In this document: piece by piece, positions 33,970 through 41,062 of the stretch | Layout of the letters: each line of letters starts with the position of its first letter | Position numbering within the stretch: the stretch's first letter is position 1 | Source: Hyphomicrobiales bacterium | GTDB lineage: Bacteria > Pseudomonadota > Alphaproteobacteria > Rhizobiales > Rhizobiaceae | NCBI GenBank assembly: GCA_900471815.1 | Contig: UICE01000002.1 | Location: 260,764-324,763 of the forward strand | Direction: 5' to 3' | Length of the DNA: 64,000 nucleotides | Program-made: the position numbers and the translations under genes | The notes under the pieces: generated by a model | What the model was told of the DNA's origin: nothing | The model's input: the letters and a program-made list of their open reading frames with translations, nothing else | Database searches by the model: none

Positions 33970-36964
33970 ATGCGCTGAGTCCTGAAATGTCGCGGCCTTG
34001 GACGCGTTTGGTTAGGAGGGGCAGCAGGTCGGCCATGAGTTCGAGTTCCGCGATGCGGCGAGCTTTCCAGTTCAGGCCCAGCGGTTCCATCAGGTCGGTA
34101 AGTTGCTCGCCATCGAAGATCATACGTTGCAGAATGCCGTCGACGAAGATTTGCAGGGCAGAGGTAGTGAGGCCATGCTTGTCCGCGATCTCAGCCAGTT
34201 CCGTCTCTTCCTTTTCCGCTTTGAAGCGCGTGTAGCCTTCGCGAATTGCCTTTTCGCTTAGGCCTTCACCCGCTTTCAAAGTGGCGATGTAGGCGGCAAT
34301 GTCTTCGCTTTCGTTCATGAACTTGGCATCGGACTGAATGAGGCCGACGAGTTGCTCGCGGCTCATCTGCTGCTTGCCCGGCGTCGCTTGAGAGAAACGG
34401 GCTATTAGCCCCATGATGTAGTCATAGTCAATAACGGCAGAAGCAAAGAGGACGAACTCGAAATCGAGCTGGTCCACTTCTGGGCCCGGTTTGTCCGTGC
34501 CCTTGCCCTGTTGGGCCCTGAGGCGTTGGGCGGTTTCCAAATAGGCACCGCGGAAGCCGAGCAGATTTTCCTTGGGCAGAATCTGCTCGATGGCGGCGGC
34601 GTTTTCGGCGGTGATGTCAGTGTATTGGTCGAGCTGGGTCTTGAGGCGCTGTATTTCCTTGAAGCGCTCGATGAAAACCGCACGGGCGTCGTCGCCCTTG
34701 AGGTTGGGCACCGCGTCCGGGGCGCAGTCGAGGCCTTGGGATTTCATGAAGGTGTCTAGCTTTTGCACTGCGACTTCCAATCTCTGGATGACGACGGGAG
34801 CCTTGTCCACCAGCCAGATTTCGCGTGCTTTTTCTCCCGCTGATTCGCCAGAGAAAAGGGCGATGGCGGCATCGACGGCGTCCTGCTGCTGGCGGAAGTC
34901 CAGAATGTTGCCGTAGGGTTTCGTGGCGTTGAGTATACGGTTGGTGCGGGAGAAAGCCTGAATCAAGCCGTGGTGCTTGAGCTTCTTGTCCACATAAAGC
35001 GTGTTCAGGTACTTTGAATCAAAACCGGTGAGCAGCATGTCAACCACGATGGTGAGGTCGATTTTCTGCGCATGCGGGTGGTCGGCATTGGGCCACTGCT
35101 GGTCTTTGATGCGCTTCTGCACGTCCTGATAATAGAGGTCGAACTCGCCAATGCTGTGGTTGGTGCCGTAGCGGGCGTTGTAGTCGGCGAGGATAGCCAT
35201 GAGGGCTTCCTTCTTCTTCTCTGGCTCTACAGCGTTGTCCTCTTTTTCTTGCGGCAGATCTTCCTGAATCTGCTTCACATCGGGATCGCCGTCGGCGGGT
35301 GGAGAAAAGACACAAGCGAGGTTCAGCGGCTGGAAGTCGGGGGTGGCCTTTTGCTTCTCTGCCTGCAGCTCGGTGAAGAGGCGGTGGTATTCGATGGCGT
35401 CATTGATGGACGCGGTGGCGAGCAGTGCATTGAACTTGCGCCCGCCGGTGGCGGCGTCGTGCTTAGCGAGGATTGCCTCGATAACGGCCTTCTTCGCGAG
35501 CGGTTCGCCGGGCTTGGGCAGCTTCTTGCCTTCCGGCTTGAAGAAATCGACATGGAAGCGGAGGACGTTTGCGTCCTCGATGGCGTGCGTGATGGTGTAC
35601 GCGTGGAGGCGCTTCTGGAAGAGTTCACTGGTCGTCTGAAACGAGGCTTCTTGATCCTCTATCTTCACGCGGCTGGAGTTTTCTTCAAAGATGGGCGTGC
35701 CGGTAAAGCCGAAGAGTTGAGCCTGAGGGAAGAACTCTTTGATAGCTTTATGGTTCTCGCCGAACTGGGAGCGGTGGCACTCGTCAAAGATGAAGACGAC
35801 ACGTTTGTCTTGAAGCGGTGCGAGTTGCTCCTTGTAGGTCTGTCTGCCGTCCTTTTTTTGCTGCTTGTTGCGCTTACTGTTTTCATCCAGGGCAAGGCCG
35901 AGTTTCTGGATCGTGCAGACAATGACCTTGTCGGCGTAATCATCTGAGAGGAGACGGCGCACGAGGGAGGCGGTGTCGGTGTTTTCCTCTACGCAGCCTT
36001 CCTGGAATTTGTTGAACTCTTCGCGGGTTTGGCGGTCGAGGTCCTTGCGGTCTACGACGAAGAGGCATTTTTCAATATCGGGGTTGTCCTTGAGGAGGGT
36101 TGAGGCCTTGAAGGAGGTAAGCGTCTTGCCGCTGCCGGTGGTGTGCCAGATATAACCGTTGCCGCAGTTCTGGTTAATGCAGTCCACAATCGCCTTCACC
36201 GCATAAATTTGATAAGGCCGCATCATCAGCAGCTTCTGCTCACTGGCAACGAGCACCATGTAACGGCTGATGGTCTGCCCGAGAGTGCATTTAACCAGAA
36301 AGGTATTTGCGAAGCTATCGAGGTGGGTGACCTTCTTGTTGTCTATGTCTGCAAATTCGTAGACCGGTAGAAAGCGCTCTTCGGCATTGAAAGCGAAGTG
36401 CCGGGTGTTGTTGTTAGCGAAATAAAAGGTGCGGTCGCGGTTGCTGACGATGAAAAGCTGGAGGAAGCAAAGAAGCGTCTTGGTGTAGCCGTTGCCGGGA
36501 TCGTTCTTGTAATCGACGATCTGCTCCATGGCCCGGCGGGGGCTGATACCGAGGGTTTTCAGCTCAATTTGAACGGCGGGGACGCCGTTGATCAGAAGTA
36601 TGACGTCGTAGCGATGATGGCTATTATCCGTATTGATGCGCAGCTGATTCACCACCTCGAAGGTGTTTTTGCACCAGTCCTTGATGTTGACGAGGGTGTA
36701 GTTGAGCGGAGTTCCGTCATCGCGGGTGAAGCTGTTGCGCTCGCGCAGGGTGCGGGCGGCAGTGAAGACGTCAGGAGTGACAATCTCGTCAACAAGACGA
36801 GTGAATTCGGCCTCAGTGAGGCTGACGCGGTTTAGCGCTTCGAACTTCTCACGAAAATTCTGCTCCAGCGTGGCGCGGTCCTGGATATCCGGACGATATT
36901 CGTATTTGAGGTCCTGCAGTTTCGTAACAAGTGACGCTTCAAGGCCGCTTTCAAGTGTGTTCAT
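33959..36964 (-). CDS. hsdR: Type I restriction endonuclease and translocase HsdR
   Basis: Motor and nuclease subunit of about 1,001 aa. The N-terminal nuclease domain carries Asp120 and Glu134-Leu-Lys136 (VQIELKTLG). The SF2 helicase motor has Walker A TTGSGKT (275-281) and motif II DECHRSQFG (394 onward), with further motifs near FSRTNRILN. The C-terminal part is helical and binds HsdM. ATG 36964 starts MNTLESGLEASLV, the usual HsdR beginning; an in-frame start at 37027 adds 21 unlikely residues. It is first in the operon, so restriction may be expressed before methylation unless translation is tuned. Confidence 0.93.
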   Translation of the reverse strand: MNTLESGLEASLVTKLQDLKYEYRPDIQDRATLEQNFREKFEALNRVSLTEAEFTRLVDEIVTPDVFTAARTLRERNSFTRDDGTPLNYTLVNIKDWCKNTFEVVNQLRINTDNSHHRYDVILLINGVPAVQIELKTLGISPRRAMEQIVDYKNDPGNGYTKTLLCFLQLFIVSNRDRTFYFANNNTRHFAFNAEERFLPVYEFADIDNKKVTHLDSFANTFLVKCTLGQTISRYMVLVASEQKLLMMRPYQIYAVKAIVDCINQNCGNGYIWHTTGSGKTLTSFKASTLLKDNPDIEKCLFVVDRKDLDRQTREEFNKFQEGCVEENTDTASLVRRLLSDDYADKVIVCTIQKLGLALDENSKRNKQQKKDGRQTYKEQLAPLQDKRVVFIFDECHRSQFGENHKAIKEFFPQAQLFGFTGTPIFEENSSRVKIEDQEASFQTTSELFQKRLHAYTITHAIEDANVLRFHVDFFKPEGKKLPKPGEPLAKKAVIEAILAKHDAATGGRKFNALLATASINDAIEYHRLFTELQAEKQKATPDFQPLNLACVFSPPADGDPDVKQIQEDLPQEKEDNAVEPEKKKEALMAILADYNARYGTNHSIGEFDLYYQDVQKRIKDQQWPNADHPHAQKIDLTIVVDMLLTGFDSKYLNTLYVDKKLKHHGLIQAFSRTNRILNATKPYGNILDFRQQQDAVDAAIALFSGESAGEKAREIWLVDKAPVVIQRLEVAVQKLDTFMKSQGLDCAPDAVPNLKGDDARAVFIERFKEIQRLKTQLDQYTDITAENAAAIEQILPKENLLGFRGAYLETAQRLRAQQGKGTDKPGPEVDQLDFEFVLFASAVIDYDYIMGLIARFSQATPGKQQMSREQLVGLIQSDAKFMNESEDIAAYIATLKAGEGLSEKAIREGYTRFKAEKEETELAEIADKHGLTTSALQIFVDGILQRMIFDGEQLTDLMEPLGLNWKARRIAELELMADLLPLLTKRVQGRDISGLSAYEQ

Positions 36965-37843
36965 ATTGAGAGTGTCACTCCGCAGACTACAAAGGCGTGC
37001 ATGTCCCCTTTCGAGGATTCGATACATATAACCGTTAATTCACAACAAGGGGAGCGTGACGCTGGTGTATTCAAGTCGAAAAAGTGTACTCCAGCCACTT
37101 TTTCAAACAGAACCGTGGGCCCTCAACGGTGCAATTTCACAGGTTGCCAATCCGCCTTTGACCCACCTCGGTGACAGTGGGCATCTAATTCAGTTGCTAC
37201 AGTGACGGGTGCATCATGTATACCCTCATAGGAAATCTTACTTTTTTATCTTAACGAAGAAAATCGCCTTTGTGGTAGTTATCTACGGAGATAATATTGT
37301 CATGATCAGTGACGATGAGCGGGCTAATGGTGCTCCCCGGCGTTGTCCCGCAATAGCAGGCGGATCATGTGGTTGCCGCTGGCCATTCGGTCCCGCCCCT
37401 ACCGATCAAAGCTCGAGAACCGCGTCAACCAAGACGCTGATGGACCACCGGACTGTTCACCAGTAAACCGCGTTCGAGAGTTGCTTTCTTTGAACGCCAG
37501 GAAATTGATCCATCCAACGTCGGCATCGCTACTGCCGTCCATGACGTGGAATGGAACTCGCGTCTGTATCACCCCGTAGAATCGGATGCTCACGGCGACG
37601 TCGACAGTTTGCCCACTCTCAACTGACAGACGCGATCCTGGAAGTAACCAAATTTCCGAAGGAAACTCGAGAATGTATGGCTGGGCGAGTTTTATATGCC
37701 CCCAATTCGACTGGAACGAAGCTGGTATTGCACGCCCATTTGTCGCGACTGCATTGTCAAGCGCAATTAATGGTGGGTCGGAAGGCCCGTCTTACTTTTA
37801 AAAAAACGTAACTAGCTGAATACAAACAATAAACAAAGGTAAG
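36965..37843. other. Right-end non-coding stretch of the island
   Basis: About 880 bp between hsdR and the tRNA. Several short frames (60-86 codons) on both strands have no recognisable family; one reverse frame (37399-37593) is the least random-looking but has no partner or clear ribosome site. The hsdR promoter should lie just right of 36964. The rest looks like decayed sequence next to the att site. Confidence 0.4.
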
Positions 37844-37858
37844 TGGCGGAGAGGAAGG
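37844..37858. repeat. Right attachment repeat of the island, inside tRNA-Ser
   Basis: These 15 bases, TGGCGGAGAGGAAGG, cover the CCA, discriminator, acceptor 3' strand and the next bases of tRNA-Ser. The same bases in the same orientation lie at 9996-10010. This is the classic tRNA 3'-end core of tyrosine-integrase attachment. Confidence 0.88.
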
Positions 37859-37935
37859 GATTCGAACCCTCGAGACCGTTTAACGGGTCTACTCCCTTAG
37901 CAGGGGAGCGCCTTCGACCACTCGGCCACCTCTCC
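37844..37935 (-). tRNA. tRNA-Ser (anticodon GCU)
   Basis: A 92-nt serine tRNA read on the minus strand, including an encoded CCA (37844-37846). The acceptor stem GGAGAGG pairs with CCTCTCC, with discriminator G. The anticodon loop CTGCTAA gives GCU, and GGTTCGAATCC is the T arm. The long variable arm typical of serine tRNAs (GTAGACCCGTTAAACGGTCTC) is present. The gene decodes AGC/AGU codons. Its last 15 bases are the island's attachment site, and the integration leaves it intact. Confidence 0.97.
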
Positions 37936-38102
37936 GAGGACGCTGACTAAAGATGAAACCCATTGTTGGCAAGGGTTTTGTTCAAATGCTCCTCAAAAAT
38001 CGAAATCCTGCGCTGCAACGGGTTTTGAACAGAGCAAATTTGTCTCGTCTCTCGACATCGCCCGATCAGATGAATAGCCTGCACTTCTGGATGGGGGATG
38101 GT

Positions 38103-38477
38103 ATGAGATTTTCAGGCAAGATCGTGATGGTGCTGCTTCTGACGGGCATTTGCGCCTGCACCACAACTGGCGCAAGCAAAGGTCAGGTTACCGCCGACGC
38201 AAAGGCACTGGTCATAACATCCTACCAGTGCCAGGCATCGCTTGGACGTGAACCCCATTATTCAGCCATTGAAAGCAGCGAAACTGTACTCAAAGCCATT
38301 GGCAAGTCGTCTGAAGAGGCTGATCAAACCGTGCGCGGCTGGCTTAGAGATGTCATCGCATCACCAAAGCAGCCTAGCGATCTTGATTCGAAAACATGCA
38401 AGGACAAGTTGCTCACTCTCGCTGAAAAGGTCCGGATTGGCTATGAATCTCTAAATCGGTTGAAAAAACAGCCGTGA
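38103..38477 (+). CDS. Small putative lipoprotein
   Basis: A 124-aa secreted protein of unknown function. It has a signal segment MRFSGKIVMVLLLTGICACTTT; lipobox-like GICAC makes Cys19 the likely lipidated residue. The mature part is helical and charged, with two cysteines (about Cys39 and Cys99) that could form a disulfide. ATG 38103 is chosen because it puts the signal peptide at the N-terminus; the frame extends to 37953 but those residues are not signal-like. First host gene right of the tRNA. Confidence 0.7.
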   Translation: MRFSGKIVMVLLLTGICACTTTGASKGQVTADAKALVITSYQCQASLGREPHYSAIESSETVLKAIGKSSEEADQTVRGWLRDVIASPKQPSDLDSKTCKDKLLTLAEKVRIGYESLNRLKKQP

Positions 38478-38647
38478 TTTTTCGGCCAAAAAATCGGATG
38501 TTTTTTGTAATTTTACTGCGCGGCACAGGCGATTTTCGCAACTATGCGGAGTGTAAATGAAAGTCGCAAATCTTGAATTGAGAATCAGGAACCGGCGTCC
38601 TATCTCCAACATTATAGGGGCTACAGACCTCAATTGGAGAGTGCAGA

Positions 38648-38812
38648 ATGACGACACCTACCGTTCCGCAGGACATCTACCTCCGTCACGAAAGAGAGTG
38701 GCAAATGCTGCGTCAGGCTATCGCCGAAAAGAAGCCTTCCGTTGAAGAGAAGCAGCCGATGGAAAATTTGGCTCCCCGGCGTAAGGTCCCATTGAAAGAG
38801 CAGCATCAGTAA
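38648..38812 (+). CDS. Small basic protein, 54 aa
   Basis: A short gene encoding a protein that begins MTTPTVPQDIYLRHEREW and ends in LKEQHQ. It is rich in Lys, Glu, Arg and Gln and probably helical, with no membrane segment. ATG 38648 follows a GGAGAG ribosome site at 38635-38640, and a strong terminator follows 23 bp after the stop, which supports it as a real transcription unit. Function is unknown. Confidence 0.65.
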   Translation: MTTPTVPQDIYLRHEREWQMLRQAIAEKKPSVEEKQPMENLAPRRKVPLKEQHQ

Positions 38813-38835
38813 AATCTGAATCTCATCAAAGTTTA

Positions 38836-38875
38836 AAAAGCCTCGCGCGGATAACCGTCAGCGGGGCTTTTTGTT
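38836..38875 (+). terminator. Rho-independent terminator
   Basis: AAAAAGCCTCGC (38836-38847) pairs over 12 bp, with one wobble, with GCGGGGCTTTTT (38861-38872) around a 13-base loop. The T run lies on the plus-strand side, ending the 54-aa gene; the A run lets it act for leftward bepR transcripts as well. Confidence 0.85.
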
Positions 38876-38951
38876 GGGCGGGTTTGAGGAACCGGAAATA
38901 CAGGGCTTATTGCAGAGCAAATAGTGCGTGGAGCAATATCGATGCAGCGGC

Positions 38952-39539
38952 TCAATTAGACCCCGGCCAGGACCGCATGGCAATATCGACAAGGCGATGG
39001 ATTTCCTCACGCCCTATGCCACTGGCAGCCTGTACCGCAGTTCCCTGCGACACGGTGAGGATATAGCGGGCCAGATCTTCCGGATTGCTATCGGATGGCA
39101 GGTCGCCCTCGCGCTTGGCGCGCTCGAACCGCCTCGTCAACGCCTTCTGGCCAATCTGCCGCCGTTCAATAATTGTTTTTTGAACCGCCTCGGCGGCCTC
39201 GCTGCATCCCATGGCAGCATTTATTCCAAGGCAACCACTCGGATTGCAATCACAGGTCTGCGCATTGGCGAAGCCAAACAAGACGTCGCGCGCTACCGAG
39301 CGCGCATCAGGTTGCTCCAGCGCTTTCCAGAAGAAGGCCATGTAATTCTGCTCATAGCGCTCAAGCGCCATACGGAAAAGTTCTTCCTTATTGCCAAAGG
39401 TCCCATAAAGGCTGGGTTTGGTTATACCCATGCCGTCAGTCAGATCGGTGATCGACGTACCTTCATAACCTTTGCGCCAGAACAGTTCCAAGGCCGTCTG
39501 CAGAGCATCGTCCGCATCAAATTCCCTCGGGCGTCCCAT
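38952..39539 (-). CDS. bepR: TetR-family repressor BepR
   Basis: A 195-aa repressor of the divergent efflux operon. The N-terminal helix-turn-helix is clear (GRPREFDADDALQTALELFWRKGYEGTSITDLTDGMGITKPSLYGTFGNKEELF). The C-terminal domain (75-195) binds inducing drugs in relatives; a CDCNPSGC cluster near 96-104 stands out. Two matching dyads lie in the intergenic region at 39561 and 39624. Order and orientation equal bepR-bepD-bepE of Brucella, where BepR represses bepDE. ATG 39539 is preferred; 39545 is two codons earlier. Confidence 0.88.
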   Translation of the reverse strand: MGRPREFDADDALQTALELFWRKGYEGTSITDLTDGMGITKPSLYGTFGNKEELFRMALERYEQNYMAFFWKALEQPDARSVARDVLFGFANAQTCDCNPSGCLGINAAMGCSEAAEAVQKTIIERRQIGQKALTRRFERAKREGDLPSDSNPEDLARYILTVSQGTAVQAASGIGREEIHRLVDIAMRSWPGSN

Positions 39540-39560
39540 GGACAATACTCCCTAAAAGAA

Positions 39561-39578
39561 TTATACCGTTCGGTATAA
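39561..39578. promoter_or_regulatory. BepR operator 1
   Basis: TTATACCGTTCGGTATAA is a perfect 18-bp dyad, 22 bp upstream of the bepR start codon and 8 bp before the -35 of the rightward promoter. The same CCG-NN-CGG core recurs at 39624, so both are probable binding sites of the TetR dimer. Confidence 0.8.
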
Positions 39579-39585
39579 AATTCCA

Positions 39586-39614
39586 TTGACAGCTACTGTA
39601 CCGCAGCCTTATAT
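39586..39614 (+). promoter_or_regulatory. bepDE promoter
   Basis: TTGACA (39586-39591), a 17-bp spacer and TTATAT (39609-39614) form a near-consensus sigma70 promoter pointing at bepD. It is flanked by the two BepR dyads, so repressor binding would cover it from both sides. Confidence 0.75.
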
Positions 39615-39623
39615 CGCTGTTCT

Positions 39624-39637
39624 ATACCGATCGGTAT
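39624..39637. promoter_or_regulatory. BepR operator 2
   Basis: ATACCGATCGGTAT is a perfect 14-bp dyad (extending weakly outward) about 10 bp after the predicted -10 box, that is at the transcription start of bepD. It matches operator 1 in its TATACCG half-site. Confidence 0.78.
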
Positions 39638-39719
39638 GGAACGTCAATGAAGAATTCGGTCAACCGGATTCCCGTTCACCATCCTCCCAATGGTGAAAAA
39701 TTCAAGCAGGATGACCACG

Positions 39720-40940
39720 ATGTCAATCAGCACACTCAAAAGAAATCTCGCCATTGGCGGCCTCGTTCTGGCGCTTGGCGTGGCCGGCGGCACCCAGATA
39801 TTCGACTTTAGCAAAAGCCATGCGGAAGGCGAGCAGGCGGCCCCTGCGCAGGCGACCCCCGTTTCCGTTGCGATAGTACAGCCCAAGCTTGTCAGCCAGT
39901 GGAACGAATTTTCAGGCCGTCTCGAAGCGGTTGATCAGGTCGATGTGCGCTCGCGCGTTGCTGGTGCTGTTCAATCCATTCACTTTAAGGAAGGCTCGGT
40001 AGTCCAACAAGGCGATCTGCTCGTCAAGATTGACCCGGCTCCCTATGAGGCAGAAGTTGCACGGGCAAAAGCGCAGGTAAGCGCGGCTGAATCGAGACTG
40101 GCCTTTGCCAAGAACGAGCTGGAACGCGGTAAACGCCTGATCGATTCCCGCACTGTTTCCCAGAGTGATTACGATCAGCGCCGGAATGTCGAAGCTGGCG
40201 CGCTCGCCGACCTTGAAGCTGCGCGGGCAGTGCTCAAGACAGCAACGCTCAATCTCGAATATACGGATATCCGCGCGCCGATCAGCGGCCGTGTTGGACG
40301 CATCGAGATTACGCAAGGCAATCTGATTGCCGCAGGACCTGCTGCGCCATTGCTGACGTCTCTGGTCTCGATCAGTCCCATCTATGCAAGCTTCGAAGCC
40401 GATGAAAACGTTGTGGCCAATGCCCTTGCCGATCTTCCTGAAGGGTTGAACAACCGCGATTTCGTCGACCGCATTCCTGTTCAGATGGATGTGCAGGGCA
40501 AAGCCGATGTTCAAGGCAAGCTCCAGCTCATCAATAACAGTGTCGAAACAAACAGTGGCACGGTCAAAGTGCGCGCCGTTTTCGACAATGCCAATGGTCG
40601 CCTCATGCCCGGTCAATTCGCCAAGGTTCGCATGGGTCAGGCAAATGAACGCCAGGAATTGCTGGTGGATGAGAAAGCTGTCGGCACAGATCAGAACAAG
40701 AAGTTCGTGATGGTGGTCAACCCTCAAAATGTCGTTGAATATCGCGAGATTTCTTTGGGCGGCAAGGCTGACGGCCTTCGGATCGTGACATCCGGCCTGC
40801 AGGCGGAAGACAAGGTGGTCGTCAATGGACTGCAGCGCATACGGCCAGGTTCTCTTGTAGCACCTGAAATGGTGGCCATGGGCGCCAATGCATCCAACCA
40901 GTTGCAGGCGCAGGCCGAGCAGGCCCACGTCAAACAATAA
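39720..40940 (+). CDS. bepD: BepD, periplasmic adaptor of RND efflux pump
   Basis: Membrane-fusion protein of about 406 aa that joins the inner-membrane pump BepE to an outer-membrane channel (BepC in Brucella, not in this window). An N-terminal signal or anchor (NLAIGGLVLALGVAGG) is followed by beta-barrel, lipoyl (SRVAGAVQSIHFKEGSVVQQGDLLVKIDPAPYEAEVARAKAQV) and helical-hairpin segments (to about 170), then IRAPISGRVGRIEITQGNLI closing the lipoyl domain. ATG 39720 follows AGGA at good distance; 39711 and 39690 are in-frame alternatives. bepE follows after 122 bp, in the same direction. Confidence 0.9.
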   Translation: MSISTLKRNLAIGGLVLALGVAGGTQIFDFSKSHAEGEQAAPAQATPVSVAIVQPKLVSQWNEFSGRLEAVDQVDVRSRVAGAVQSIHFKEGSVVQQGDLLVKIDPAPYEAEVARAKAQVSAAESRLAFAKNELERGKRLIDSRTVSQSDYDQRRNVEAGALADLEAARAVLKTATLNLEYTDIRAPISGRVGRIEITQGNLIAAGPAAPLLTSLVSISPIYASFEADENVVANALADLPEGLNNRDFVDRIPVQMDVQGKADVQGKLQLINNSVETNSGTVKVRAVFDNANGRLMPGQFAKVRMGQANERQELLVDEKAVGTDQNKKFVMVVNPQNVVEYREISLGGKADGLRIVTSGLQAEDKVVVNGLQRIRPGSLVAPEMVAMGANASNQLQAQAEQAHVKQ

Positions 40941-41062
40941 GATCTGCTGCGCCGTGTGCTTAAATTGAGGCACGGCATGGCAGTATTTGAAATGCGTGTA
41001 GCACCGGCCAGAAACCGAAAACGGTTTTTGGCCTTACGCGCTCATCGGCAGGCGGAATCGCT

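Larger units (their letters stand above)
9996..37858. mobile_element. tRNA-Ser-integrated genomic island with satellite-like head and defence cargo
   Basis: Integrated element of about 27.9 kb bounded by identical 15-bp direct repeats (9996-10010 and 37844-37858). The right copy is the 3' end of tRNA-Ser(GCU) from the CCA inwards, the usual attB of P4-type integrases; the left copy sits 154 bp before such an integrase. Cargo in order: integrase, AlpA, replication protein, terminase small subunit, two unknowns, a CBASS operon, a broken integrase, a PLD protein, a GHKL-DUF3883 protein and a type I restriction operon with PrrC. Flanking genes on both sides are ordinary chromosomal functions. The internal broken recombinase suggests assembly from more than one acquisition. 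Confidence 0.88.

Noticed and set aside
35072-35947. 291-codon plus-strand frame
   Set aside because: Antisense to hsdR helicase region; no ribosome site or motif.
37399-37593. Small minus-strand gene of 64 codons
   Set aside because: No motif, no clear ribosome site and no following gene; left as part of the non-coding right end.
39912-40973. 353-codon minus-strand frame
   Set aside because: Complete overlap with bepD, whose family motifs are clear; the reverse product has no recognisable domain.
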